From positions 11,994,125 to 12,058,124 of the forward strand of contig OZ024856.1 of assembly GCA_964017155.1 (NCBI GenBank): a stretch of 64,000 nt of DNA. Direction: 5' to 3'. The first letter of the stretch is position 1, and every line of letters begins with the position of its first letter. The notes beneath the pieces are model-generated. The model saw only the letters and a list, made by a program, of their open reading frames with translations. It did no database searches and was not told the DNA's origin. The stretch is from Oasisia sp. SBJ-2009. Taxonomy: Eukaryota; Annelida; Polychaeta; Sabellida; Siboglinidae. The translations under genes and the position numbers were made by a program. Below, one piece after another: positions 25,626-37,757 of the stretch.

Positions 25626-28600
25626 ATGATTGAACATCTTACGAGAGAAAATAATGCACTTACCTTGCAATAAACATAATAAATAATTTTTATTCATTTG
25701 CATTTTCTTGTTTTGATATATATACCATTATGTAGTTTTATGATAATGCAGAAAATGCCAGTATCTTGTGCAAACCATCAATTCATATTTTATAACTTGG
25801 CCAGTTATGTTAACGCCATCTCTTCCTTGTGGGCCAGTTCTTTGTGATTTTCCAGCTAAAAGTGCTGCATGAAATGAATACTTGAAATAGATGGAAGTCT
25901 GAATCTACTCGGGATTCCTTTCGTATCATTCTTTATTTATTCTAGATCAACAGTGATCAACACGTTCGCATTTGCAATGATGATTTACATGACATGCCTA
26001 AGGTTAAACAAGTTGCTATCTTACAGGCATCAATATCAGTTATAGTGATGTCTAAGAATTGGATATAGATTGTCTAATGCATGCCTAAAATCTTAAACTG
26101 AAGCCATTTCGACGCATGCTGAGATGTTGATGGCTGACACTGTCACAGCTAATCTTACGATATGTCACTTCAATTTAGCTGCGTCCATCTTGCATGGGCA
26201 TGCAGCCATTGTTTTGAAGCAGTTGAATTTGTCTCTGTTGGCATAATATACTGTAATAATAATAATAATATTTTATACAGTCCTTTTACTGTAAACAAAT
26301 TAACAATCAGAGTGCTTCACAATAGCTAATAATTAATGCATGTAGATTCAAGGTTCGGCATGCATGCATAAAAAATACAGTGCCACTGTCAATTTAACAA
26401 GAATGAATAAACAAATAGCTGTTATTGTAAAGAAATGTTATATCAAGGTATCTAGTGACAGCGAAATAAGTAGATCCATTGTATTGTACCGAACACATGC
26501 TTGGTTGACATTATAATCAGTTTGCTTTACAGCAGTTGCATTTGTCTTTAGTATATAAGCCGTACATTTACGTGTGTATTGTGAAAATTATGGCAATTAT
26601 AGTTGTCCACAAAATGTGGGTTAATATCAGTCTGTTGGAAGCCCTTATTTCTTCCATTTTTATTGTCACTGATCCCTTTTAAATCCCAGTCCGACCACCC
26701 ATCTACTCCCCTGTCGTGCTCCCCACTCCCTCCCTATTCCGCTAAAATCAGACACATGGTGAAGGATGTACTCATAGTACTCATTAATTATGCAAATTCT
26801 CCAAGGACAATGTTTGATTTTGTTTGTATTGCTACAAGTGCAAGTTACACACAAAGCAATACCAGTAGTACTAAGTATGGATTTTTTGTCTGGTCACACC
26901 GTGGTTATTCCAGATTGAATGATAGACATGTGCCTGATGAATTATTCATCCCCGGAAAGATGCAATTATCAGTTAAACATGAACTTTTAGTCTTGCTGGT
27001 GTCAGTTCGTCTTGAATCTGGCTGTGAATTGAGACTGTATGCTAATTGGATAAATACTTGAAATCACTGCTTGTAATTGAGTAACGACGTCCGTGCGAAA
27101 AAGAGCATTCAGCGTTTCTTCCTCGACTCTCATGACCATGCATGTCATTGACGCATACATCATCTTGGATTGATATCATAAAGAGCACTTGTATTTCCAA
27201 GGTAGATGGATACGTGTGACATTTGGCCAATGTGGGTGTTAGGCAAGCATGTTGAATACGTAATTTCGTCCACCCATTGTCCTCGCGTTCGTGGCGACGT
27301 TTACTCACATTTTGTTCACTCGTGTGAACACTGCCGAAACACACTTTACCGTTCTGCTCCAGTTTGTTGTGTAATCATAAAAGTTCTTTAGCTCACATGG
27401 CTGAAGAGAGCAGAATGTTCACAGTGCATGTGGTACATTCAACTAGTAGACACTTGCCCAGTGCTAAGTCACCCATTTTAAAGTTCTCAAATGAAAATGC
27501 ACGACAGTAGCTCTAAGGTGGCAAAACAAATCCTTAGATACAATAAAATCATGAAATGTAATAAATAACTTGTGGTTTGAATCAGGCTCAGTATTACGAT
27601 TTGTGTTTGTTATACTTATGAAAATGTTATTGTCACTGAGCAGGTGTCCAATTTTTCATCTGAACACTGGACATGTGTCCACTGGACAACTACACTCAAA
27701 CATAACTACACAGTATCACTTATCCATATACAACACTGCATGAAGGCTATTCAGATTTATTATGTATATTATATTATGTATATTATGTATACCCCTGGGT
27801 AATTAGTTTTAATGTATGACACCGTGGATTGATGGCATAAAGGCCCGCAGCCTCAAATGTTAATCTAAATAAAATGTATTTTAAACGTATTAATTTAAAC
27901 TAATTATATTGATAGTATACATGTTGCTTGTTGACTTTTGTCAATTCTCGATTGTCAAAATTTACCTTATTAAAGGGGGTAGTGGAGTCAAGAGTCGTGT
28001 ACTAATTATAAAAATGTTAGCCGAATGTGAATTGGATAACCATGGTGGTTGTAAAAAATACAACCATCATTATGATAGTGGTGTTATTATATCCTTTGAT
28101 GTACAGTGTCATAACATTGTTATATGTCTATAATTAACTTTACATATAAAACATTCAGTCTCGACTGTTATCAACATTTTAAAGAACTAAGTCACATGGA
28201 GAAGGTCTGTGAATTTGTGTATGTTGTGCAGATAGGTAAATACCGACTCTTGAATGACTCATTGTCAAGTTGAGGAAGTGTTATACTTACTGGAAAGTTT
28301 CTAATCAAGGAAATGAAAGGCAAGCACATACATGAGTTGACATCATGGCTGTGGCAACGTCGAACACTAAAGTAAAATTTGAATTTAATAAATGTGAGCG
28401 CAACTGCCTGCTTTTTGGTTTCCAAAGTGAGCAACTGTCTGGTGATCATTTTGACCAGTAAGCAACTGTCCATGCATGATGCTCACAAATCAGACCAAAC
28501 TAGTCAAATTGGTTTCATGCTCAGTGCTCCTTAATTATACCACTGATAGATGCAGAAACAACAACAGGTCAGAAGAAAAAAAAATCTAACACCATGATGT

Positions 28601-29330
28601 GCACCATAATAATAGCCCTTTTGTAAACACTAAATATTATTTTTTAAATAAAGTACACCCAATGAACACCAAAACACCTGACAGGTGCCCACTGTAATAC
28701 CCATAAAACTGACACTTTCAAATTTGGATTTATTGCTATGACAACCTACGACTTGATTTGAAAGATGAAAAAGCGGGACATCTGTATTTTGAATTACGCC
28801 TTCCAACTGGGCCAATCCCTTTCTTTGTGCAGGCGAAAGTCATCAATCAATACAATTGCAAGAAATTGTTGTGCCATATGGCTCCCTTGCAAGGTGGCTA
28901 TTATGAGGCCGAGGGACTCCGAGCCTTTTTTCTTAATGACCTCGCGAGGGTTTGCCTTTGTCAACCGAGTTTCTCTAGCCTCGAGTGGTACTTGGCGTTT
29001 CTTACAAGGCCATCTGCCAGCTTATTGTGCAAGGAAGTCTCCCTGAGCCGCATGCCTCTTGTCCGAATCAAACCACCGTGACTAATTGTAGCTATCATCC
29101 CTAGTTCGGTTTAGTGGGCCCTGTCTAAATAGGTGGATACATTATCTCCTATGCAGCAGTTACAGAAGGAAGTGAAGTTCATTGTGTCCAAACGTGTGGG
29201 GCTTTCACTTGAGTCGGGATATGGTAATAGTTTCACTTGTTTTCAGTATTAGTATAAGTTGATGGATTCAAGCAAGGTATTTACATGCCATTTATAACAT
29301 ATTATTCATTCATTCGTTTATTTTTATATA
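25626..29330. other. intergenic DNA with CpG-rich patches and a possible SINE tail
   Basis: No gene recognised. 26235-26340, read on the minus strand, has AAGCACTCTGATTG and then CTGTATAAAATATT followed by (ATT)n, resembling a retroposon 3' tail. Patches at 27050-27330 and 28850-29100 are CpG-rich and complex; the latter includes TCATCAATCAATACAATTGC, a PBX/HOX-like word cluster. A 152-codon open frame at 26603-27061 shows no recognisable domain. Confidence 0.4.
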
Positions 29331-29545
29331 CAGGTGTCTCGTTTATCCACACACTTATCCCTAGGGTTTTGATGTTCTCAGTACTTTGACAATACAGTAT
29401 TATGTGGGCTGATGGTTCCCAAATCGGTGTGCAGAATCATGAATAAAGAAATTAACGGAGCATGGTATCAAGATGGTTCTACTGCAGTAATGAGCAGATG
29501 GTAAACAAACAGTTTATCGGACACCGGATAAACAAAACATGACTG
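29331..29545. mobile_element. candidate pogo/Tigger-type MITE
   Basis: 215 bp flanked by TA (29329-29330 and 29546-29547), the target of Tc1/mariner elements. Left end CAGGTGTCTCGTTTATCC; right end on the minus strand CAGTCATGTTTTGTTTATCC. Both share CAG and GTTTATCC, as in pogo-like terminal repeats. A second GTTTATC word lies just inside the right end. No transposase. Confidence 0.55.
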
Positions 29546-30338
29546 TATGTTATTATTTTTAATACATATACAATAATAATGTCTATGTACACAGTAATTT
29601 GTACAGACTACCTACACATTTTTATACAGAATAAAATATATTCAATCTGAATATGTTTGTTTGATTGCTACTTATGTTATTTATATTATTATATTTCAAT
29701 TATGCAAATGTGATCATTTATTTGGAGAAACCTTCTTACATTCAATGGCTAATTAATACTGTCAAATGTGATGTTTTGCTTAATCCATTTAGATTGTTCT
29801 ACCAATACCATTATGGTGTAACTTCATTGGATTGCCAAATATCGGCACAATATCTAATTGTATGTGGTTGACTAACAGCATTCTGGATTCCGTTTAATAG
29901 CAGTGTGAACAGACAGAATCTTGGCGACTTATCTCTGGAATGTACAGCAGTGTTGTCTGTGTAGGATGGCACGTCTAGTGTAGATTTGATGGTTCCGTTT
30001 CACAGTGGAATGTCTATACTAATATTTTTGCAAGATAAACCCGTATCTCAAAAAATGCATCCATTGTCAGAATGCATTTGATATCATAGTAATCATGGTG
30101 TACCTTTCACAAATAACACGATTCACAAAGCACGATGACAAACAATTACATGGAATATGACGGTTTCAGAAAGCGACACTCATGCCTGGGCGCTAATTTT
30201 ATATGAAGTAGGGGCTTGTTTGATAGTGATGTAAGAAACATTTGCTTAAAAGGGACAGTTATGTTAACCCTGTCCTGACATGTGCTGTGCTGTGGTTTTC
30301 AGATAGAAAAGAAAGTGTGCCAGTGACTCAATGGCTAA
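29546..30338. other. AT-rich intergenic DNA before the LINE
   Basis: Nothing recognised; TAA at 30336-30338 marks where the retrotransposon reading frame is cut off. Confidence 0.5.
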
Positions 30339-30362
30339 AACCTAAATGAATACTTTAGTTCG

Positions 30363-31958
30363 GTGTTTACCAGGGAAGATATTAGTACATTACCAGTACT
30401 AGAGACTAAGTTCGAAGGGAGAGAGTGTGACTATTTAGGACAACTAACTGTAACCCCAAAAATGGTAGCTATGAAAATAAGAGATATGAAGGATAATAAA
30501 TCACCAGGAGTGGATGGGATTCCTCCCAAATTACTACTGGAAATTGTAGAACAAATTAGCATACCACTTGCAACAGTGTTCAATTTGGCATTAGATGAAG
30601 GAGTGGTTCCGGTAGAATGGAAAGAAGCAAACATCATACCATTATTTAAAAAAGGATCAAGAAGCAAGTCAGAGAACTATAGACCAGTGAGTTTAACATC
30701 GGTGATTTGTAAACTATTAGAAAGACTAATTAAAGATCACTTGGTTGATTTTCTTGTTAAAAATAAATTGATAAACACATCTCAACATGGGTTTTTAAAA
30801 GCGAGGTCATGCTTAACAAATATGTTATGTTTTTTGGAAGATGTCACAAAGTGGGTAGATGAGGGATCACCAGTAGATATAATCTACTTAGATTTTAAAA
30901 AAGCCTTTGACAAAGTGCCACACCAAAGATTACTACTTAAACTAAAGGCCCATGGCATAGGAAATAGTATGATTAACTGGATAGAAAAATGGCTTATTGA
31001 TAGAAGACAAAGAGTAGTAGTTGATGGGGAGGTTTCAAATTGGAAATCTGTTTTGAGTGGAGTACCGCAAGGATCAGTATTGGGACCTATTTTATTCTTA
31101 ATATATATCAATGATTTGGATGATGACATAACAAGCAAGGTGTTGAAGTTTGCGGACGACACAAAAGTGTTTAGGAAAATAAAAAGTGATGCAGATAGAC
31201 AGCATTTACAAGATGATCTAAATAAGTTGATAGAATGGTCTGAGAAATGGCAAATGCTGTTTAACTTTGGAAAGTGTAAGTGCCTCCACACAGGACATGG
31301 GAATGAAAATGCACAATATACAATGGGTGGTACTGTACTAAATACTACTGTAAAGGAAAAGGACTTAGGTTTAACCATTAGTGCTGACATGAAGGTATCA
31401 GAGCAGTGTGGAATTGCAGCAGCGAAGGCAAACCAAATTCTTGGATTAATTAGGCGAAATATAGTATACAAAGAAAAAGAACTAATAATACCGCTTTATA
31501 AAACAATAGTTAGGCCTCATTTAGAATATTGTATACAAGCATGGAGGCCATATCGCAAGAAGGATATTGATATGCTAGAAAGAGTACAAAGGAGAGCAAC
31601 AAAAATGATACCAAAACTCAGGAATATTAGTTATGAAATGCGTCTAAAAGAATGTGGTCTAACAACACTAGAAACCAGAAGATTGAGAGGAGATCAGATT
31701 GAGGTTTTTAAAATATTGAATGGGTATGAAAATATTGACAGAAATATTTTTTTCACGGTCAAGGAAGAGAGAAGGACTAGAGGACATGGAGTTGCATTAG
31801 CAAAGAAGCAGTGTAGACTAGATATTAGAAAATTTTCATTTTCCCAAAGAATAGTAAACGAATGGAACAAATTATCAGCTGATTGTGTAGGTGCTAGAAG
31901 TGTTAATATGTTTAAAAATAAAATTGACATATACCTAAGACGGGCAGGGTATACTTAG
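30363..31958 (+). CDS. LINE reverse transcriptase (partial ORF2, endonuclease missing)
   Basis: 531 sense codons without a stop. RT motifs in order: NKSPGVDGIPPKLL (residues about 45-58), NYRPVSLTSV (105-114), QHGFLKARSC (141-150), IYLDFKKAFDKV with the first catalytic Asp at about 177, SGVPQGSVLGPILFLIYIND (232-251), and the catalytic FADD at 263-266. A C-terminal thumb/connection region follows, with RPHLEYCIQAWRP and LERVQRRATKMI, as in CR1/jockey elements. The known activity of the family is reverse transcription of its own RNA at a nicked target site. The first codon at 30363 is GTG and is only an arbitrary start; the frame really continues from 30339. With the endonuclease absent the copy cannot mobilise itself, yet the intact frame suggests a fairly recent insertion. 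Confidence 0.9.
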   Translation: MFTREDISTLPVLETKFEGRECDYLGQLTVTPKMVAMKIRDMKDNKSPGVDGIPPKLLLEIVEQISIPLATVFNLALDEGVVPVEWKEANIIPLFKKGSRSKSENYRPVSLTSVICKLLERLIKDHLVDFLVKNKLINTSQHGFLKARSCLTNMLCFLEDVTKWVDEGSPVDIIYLDFKKAFDKVPHQRLLLKLKAHGIGNSMINWIEKWLIDRRQRVVVDGEVSNWKSVLSGVPQGSVLGPILFLIYINDLDDDITSKVLKFADDTKVFRKIKSDADRQHLQDDLNKLIEWSEKWQMLFNFGKCKCLHTGHGNENAQYTMGGTVLNTTVKEKDLGLTISADMKVSEQCGIAAAKANQILGLIRRNIVYKEKELIIPLYKTIVRPHLEYCIQAWRPYRKKDIDMLERVQRRATKMIPKLRNISYEMRLKECGLTTLETRRLRGDQIEVFKILNGYENIDRNIFFTVKEERRTRGHGVALAKKQCRLDIRKFSFSQRIVNEWNKLSADCVGARSVNMFKNKIDIYLRRAGYT

Positions 31959-32370
31959 ATAGATAGGTTGGACTCTCGATAAGCCAAACGGCTTCCTTGT
32001 CCACCTGCCATCTAGAGTTGATTCTCTAGGTGGCAATCTTGTTAAAAAAACGTCAGGCCATAAATCAAGATAATTTGAGGTTGAATAATGTACATCCGTG
32101 TTGAACCTTGGATAAGGTTGTTCACTTAATGTTGCTCCATTTCAATCAGTTGTACAAATGTTCTACTATGCGATCAATGTCTCTTTGTAGAAAGTGTGTG
32201 CAAGTATAAAATTCTCTATGTAATACTGTTCATACTCTTACTGCATGCAAGAATCCTTCATATAAGAAATATCTGGTCGTGGACCATCAACAAATATAAT
32301 TATGCCACTCCAATACACGTAAACATGTTTTTTTTTATCTTATACTTTAACTTTTGAATATGAATATATA

Positions 32371-32458
32371 TTACATTACATTACATTACATTACATTACA
32401 TTACATTACATTACATTACATTACATTACATTACATTACATTACATTACATTACATTA
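32371..32458 (+). repeat. (TTACA)n microsatellite in the LINE 3' region
   Basis: About 17 nearly perfect 5-bp units. It lies between the RT stop codon and the (TTCA)n tail, so it may belong to the element's 3'UTR or have expanded after insertion. Confidence 0.95.
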
Positions 32459-32750
32459 TATCAATTGTTGTACCTGTTATTTAAATATGTATCAGGGGTC
32501 AGTTGACACAAAAGTCAGTGACTTCTAATTTACCCCTATCAAAAAATCTAGATGCTAACTTGTAGTATTGTAGTTAAATGTACTTGTTTGCACTGAGTTT
32601 ATTGTTGACAATGTTCTGAATAAACCTTTTTTCGTTCATTCATTCATTCATTCATTCAATGAGAACCCAGCTACTGTGGTGATGTTTGTGTACAAATTGC
32701 AGAATGGCTGAATGTGAATGTTTTCCAAAGAAGTCAAGATGGAACATGTT

Positions 32751-32822
32751 TGCCAGGGAGACAAGTGTAAGGCAGTTTTAGCAGATGATGGATACAGTGC
32801 TATATGCGAACTTTACTTCTTG
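32751..32822 (+). repeat. dispersed repeat, copy 2
   Basis: Partner of 2627-2705; shares TGCCAGGGAG, AAGTGTAA, GTTTTAG and TACNGTGCTNTAT in order. It begins about 90 bp after the LINE tail. Confidence 0.5.
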
Positions 32823-34546
32823 TAAGGTACACCTGACAGAAGGAACAGCTTGGACAAATGTTTCTTAAAGTGAGCAAGGACCATATTGTATTGGCTTTAA
32901 AACAATCATTTCATCAGACATTTATTTATTGGCTGTTTGGGACAGTGACATTCACAAAAGACATCAACACAGCTGCTGCAGACAATGCCTACTTATTGTG
33001 CGCAGTTTTTCGCAGAAACACCTGCCATTATATTAAATCACGACCACAGCACGCGTGGCTGTGGAGCGCGGTGCCAAGCTCACGTTCAGTGCAGAGGTGA
33101 CGTTTCTAAATGTAGATGTGCATGTCACACGCACGGAAGACGAAAATAATAATGCAAACACACAGTTTTGTATTGTAATAATGTAATTGTGGATGAGGTA
33201 TACCTATTTATAACCAAGGCACATCTGGCCAGAACTACAGAACTACACAGAACAGAAAATAGCAATAATAGTCGTACACAATGTTGAACAAGATCGTGCT
33301 TATATCCACACTCTACACGCTGGCAGGAATATAGCACTTCCATTGCCCTTTCTACTGATCATTTTACAAAAACGAGTTCAGATAAATAACATAATACAAT
33401 AGGCTTTGGTAGCTGAAACAATAAACTGACTTCGTATACGTGAGATATAACACCGAGTCAGTAAAGCTGCGGCAAGTAGTGACACAAAAACCAAGAGATC
33501 ACTTTGCATTCGTCACCAGCTCAGATGCTGGCCAACTCTGCCCGTCCTGACAAGCTGCATCAAGAACCTGAAAAGACGCCTAAACGGCACGACTGTCATC
33601 AACTGGACTGTCGTTGTCAATAAACACTGATGTCACTCATGACGCGGTATTAATTGACACATGTCTTCTTGCATCCTCCGAACATGTTCATTTTCTAAGT
33701 GAAGTCTTACAGTGACTTGTAACAGTCTGACAGCCGAGAACCACTTCACATCCAATTACTCAGTATGACTGATCATTGCTCTTTAATAAGGAAAAAGAGA
33801 CGATTCCTTAAGGTATGAAATGTTCACTCACGGCTTAAATTGCATCACAATATTCATACACGTGTCGTTGTGTAACATGCAGGTTTTAATTAACTTAATT
33901 AAGATAACATCTCTTAGTTATTTCACTGGCAGTACGACTGTGTGAGCAACACAGTTATTATATTAATGGTTTGCTTATGATGCATAACATTATTCACAGA
34001 CACAATGAATCTGCGTTTGAATAAATTTATAATAAAATATTTCCATATTAGTCATCATTATATAATCAGATAAATTATGACATAAGAAGTGTAATATGCT
34101 GTCGTTACAGGCAGGATACTTAAAGCTAAACACCAATGAACAATATGATTACGGTACTCGACATAGAGTTCCGACGGCATGTAAATGTTGTTGTGTACAG
34201 TGTACTTGTTATAAACGTCAGAAGCACACTATTGTATATGGTCCGCGTGCCAGTAACAATGGCTCTTAAGATAACAAACAGCTGGTACAAAACAAATATA
34301 ACCCTACGTTGTTACATGTGTGCGGAGAACAAATGGCTACCATTTGCAAAAGGCTTTACAGTTAGAAACACTGCAGTATAGCAGCCACGTACATCTTTGG
34401 ATAACTGAATCATTGGTATTCAAATGCTGAGCTGAAAATACATAATCATGTAGTACATGTTTGGAGCAACAACTGCAATGTTGACTAGTGTAAACAGGAA
34501 CATGTTTACGTTTACATGCAGAGTTACTGTGAGAAATATAACTGTT

Positions 34547-34736
<190 letters not shown>

Positions 34737-36051
34737 TACAACCAAGTTATTGTTTCATTAATCATTTTGCAGAACAAATATACACCACCAGATTACAAAT
34801 CAACTAGCAATAGCCAGTGGTCGTTAAATGGGTAAATAAATAGTGGACTAGTTTTCAAGGCAGTTTAAAGCAGCACCAGTAAAATATTATGAACTTACCA
34901 TAATATAATAAATAACTGTTTATGATACAGACACGCTGAAAACACTCTACAACATTTGTGAACTTGGTCGTGCAGTTTAGCTTATAGGTATGTTAGTCAC
35001 TGATGAAAATGGTAAATGCTATCGAAGACTACTTGATATATAGACCAAACTAAGTTTAAATCGTTAGTCAAGTTAACTAGCAAATCAACATTTTATAGCT
35101 GTACTGCCAAACAACTTATTAAACAATAACAATAGCTTATTGCTATTTGGTTACCCCTGCGGAGTCCATGATAATTTGTATATGTATTGCAATTACCATC
35201 CTGGCTGCCAAGTAGTCTCTATTCACACTGCATGTGTTGTATCATCTATTCGTTTATACTTTAAAATCCTGTGCAAATAGTCAGTGCCAAACCTGCTTCA
35301 GGTACGCGTCGTTAACTAATTATTACTTACACTTAGCAGGTAGTCAGTAATAACGGATTATAACTATAGGTCTTGAATGTTTTTCGAGTACATAAATAAA
35401 CGCATATTGTTGTATGTTCAACGTTTTGTCTAGAGTATGATGAATTACCTGCATATTGATTAAGTTCAAAATAATGTTTCATTGTTTTTTAAGTGTCACA
35501 CTAGTTTAGTTTAGTAGTTGAAACATAAGGCGTCAACCCCTGACATTATCAAAGGATGCCAAATTAATATGTGTTTGGAACAAATCGCATAACTACGTTC
35601 GGAAGCAAATTTATGAAACCCACTCATGAACTGGTAAACCATTGACTACTAAATTAACCCTGTGTGTAAAACAATGTATAAATATATAAGCACACGTCTG
35701 TGATTATCACTTCGCACTTTGCTCGAGTCCCGACACACCAGTGACGGCAATGGCGGGGTTGCCAGCAAGCGAGAACCCGTGCATGCATGTGTGAGCGCGC
35801 CACGCCAACGACACTGAACGTACGAAGAAACAAGAAGCTCTCCTCGTGAAACACGAACTGAATACAATTAATTTCCTTAAACAGTGTTACAATGATCCCG
35901 CGCTTGTGCTGTGGTCGTGGGAAGATGAAACGTGAAATGAGAGCTGCTTGCCGACTCACGAGTGTCTAATTGTAGGCGGCACTCTAACGGCACATTCCCC
36001 GCTCCCCGTCACAGAGCACATCTTGTGTTCCTACCCGGTAATTGCATACTG

Positions 36052-36057
36052 TTTATT
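36052..36057 (-). terminator. candidate polyadenylation signal of prospero
   Basis: AATAAA on the minus strand, 329 nt downstream of the stop codon, followed by a GT-containing stretch (GATGTGCTCTGTG). It would give a short 3'UTR; PROX1-type genes often have much longer ones, so a more distal site is equally possible. Confidence 0.25.
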
Positions 36058-36385
36058 TTGTATGCATAACAGGAAAGGTGGCTTTGTACTTTCGAACCGG
36101 TCATGCTTATGCCTAACTGCAAATCCTGCTTGGCTTTGCGGAGTTCGCAGTAAGCACACACACGCATCTCATCGTCATCGTCTAAGTTACCGCGCTGACA
36201 ACGCGCGTCACCGTCAAATGCAGACCTCCAGACCGTATACTCGTTTCACTATGGCGGCGTTGCACATGAAAAGTCCGCTCATCGCTATACCTATAGGAGG
36301 CAACGCGTTCTGTACACCCAATTACGCACTTAGGTCGACATAATATTACTATGTACACTGACGCCAAGCGTTCGTTCGGACGGCT
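36058..36385 (-). other. presumed prospero 3'UTR
   Basis: Directly follows the TAG stop; extent depends on which polyadenylation site is used. CpG-rich. Confidence 0.4.
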
Positions 36386-36574
36386 CTACAACGTGTCGTT
36401 CAGTTGTTCCATCCAATTCGGCAGTTTGAAGAACTCCGGCAGCGGGTCGTCGAGACGGGCGATCAGCTTATAGATCGACTTCTTCCACGACTGTTCCTGG
36501 TCTTTGTTCGCTGCGATCGACCTGAAGAACTCGCGCAACGTCGATTGTATGGTCGTGCGAAAGTTGTCTGGAAC
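36386..36574 (-). CDS. prospero: prospero homolog, terminal coding exon (Prospero domain C-terminus)
   Basis: 63 codons including the TAG stop at 36388-36386. It reads [17 protein letters not shown], then [16 protein letters not shown], and ends [19 protein letters not shown], SWKKxIYKxIAR and PEFFK are the helical hallmarks of the C-terminal Prospero domain, which packs on the homeodomain. The acceptor is T-rich (TTTTGTTTTTTGACAG) and the exon starts in phase 0, matching the phase-0 end of the previous exon. The last residues differ from the usual SPNFLEQLE-type family ending and run a few residues longer. The exon lies in a GC- and CpG-rich block. The Prospero domain therefore ends here and everything below 36386 is 3'UTR or intergenic. 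Confidence 0.96.
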   Translation of the reverse strand, partial: VPDNFRTTIQSTLREFFRSIAANKDQEQSWKKSIYKLIARLDDPLPEFFKLPNWMEQLNDTL

Positions 36575-37680
36575 CTGTCAAAAAACAAAACAAAATTAAT
36601 TACAAGTCCAGCTAACAGCAAAACAGCCAAAGGTCGCGGGATACAAAACAGTTGCGCCTGTTTTGTGTGGATTGTAGAAATAAATTACAAGTCGCGCTCT
36701 TCTCGTGTAAGTTTCTGCTTGTCAAACATCGTTTGTTTCACTAAAATCCCGTAGATATACCACACAGGTTATTGTAAAATACTTGTCTTGAGTAAACTGC
36801 ATATACAAATTATCGACTATTTTACAAATCATGATGACTAATTAATCGTGACATCGCACAAACCTCATGCATACAGTGTGCATGCAAGCGTGATAGACAC
36901 AAGTTTTTAACATTTATGTTAAACAAAACGAAAAAACTTAATCTTCACTCCTGCGTCACGCCGGCTCTATACACAGACTCACAAGAAAAAACAATGTGTG
37001 TAATGGAAACCAGCGCTGGGTCAGTGGGTGTATATCAATTTTAGGAAGCAGATATCGATATTAGTCAATTTCCTTTTCTTAGCACACGACTAGTTCCAAC
37101 AATGTGACATAATTACGCTGACTCGGGTCCTTTCTTAAAGGGATCTGCTGGGTCATCGTAGGCCATATCACAATGTCACGATCAACTCTGCTGTTCTGTA
37201 GAACATGTAAAACTTATACGACTCCATGCGCACTCTATATATGCCTGTATGATATATTGGCCTACCATTGTTACATTATAACAATAAACAAACACCGTTG
37301 AAGGGGGACAGAAAACACTGTTATCGTCGGCGCTTAAATTAATTAAATGTTTACATATCTGTTTTGTCATGTTATGTAAATAACAAATACTCATTTGAAT
37401 GATCATTGTAACGGTATATGCAGTTGATTGGTCGCTGTATATTGTAACGTTAGTTTAACAACCAACATTCTGCTTTTATATTTACACCACATTTGTACTG
37501 AACGCATTTAACTCTTACTATATTTACGCAGTATCAAGTGCAGCCTACGTGAGGTCGTTTCTATCAGACTCCCACAGTCGATTCTGCCCACTCTTTCTTC
37601 GGGATGCGTACAACTTATCGATTGAACGTTTACGCGTTACACCCGCGCAACTTTGTTTTAATAAGCCCCTATCGTGTGTG

Positions 37681-37752
<72 letters not shown>
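37681..37752. repeat. (TA)n microsatellite
   Basis: About 33 uninterrupted TA units within the phase-0 intron. Confidence 0.97.

Positions 37753-37757
<5 letters not shown>

Larger units (their letters stand above)
30339..32658 (+). mobile_element. 5'-truncated CR1/jockey-type non-LTR retrotransposon
   Basis: The element keeps the reverse-transcriptase frame and 3' region but lacks the upstream endonuclease: the frame is closed by TAA at 30336-30338, directly before NLNEYFSSV, a segment normally found just ahead of the RT domain in CR1-like LINEs. 5' truncation is typical of target-primed reverse transcription. The 3' part contains a small hairpin (AAGCC-AAAC-GGCTT, 31982-31995), an internal (TTACA)n array (32371-32458), an AATAAA at 32619-32624 and a terminal (TTCA)n tail (32635-32658). 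A tail of short tandem repeats rather than poly-A fits the CR1/L2 lineage. No convincing target-site duplication is visible. The clade is inferred from motifs; a Rex1- or Daphne-like assignment is equally possible. Confidence 0.85.

Noticed and set aside
24921..25673. Overlapping open frames of 64-119 codons encoding CTTGCIYTK-like repeats
   Set aside because: They arise from a 29-bp minisatellite that stays open in several frames; no splice sites or domains.
26603..27061. 152-codon open frame
   Set aside because: No recognisable domain, no codon-use signal, AT-rich surroundings; length is possible by chance in 64 kb.
28758..29081. 107-codon open frame in a CpG-rich patch
   Set aside because: Two overlapping frames are open, neither resembles a known family; better explained as conserved non-coding DNA.
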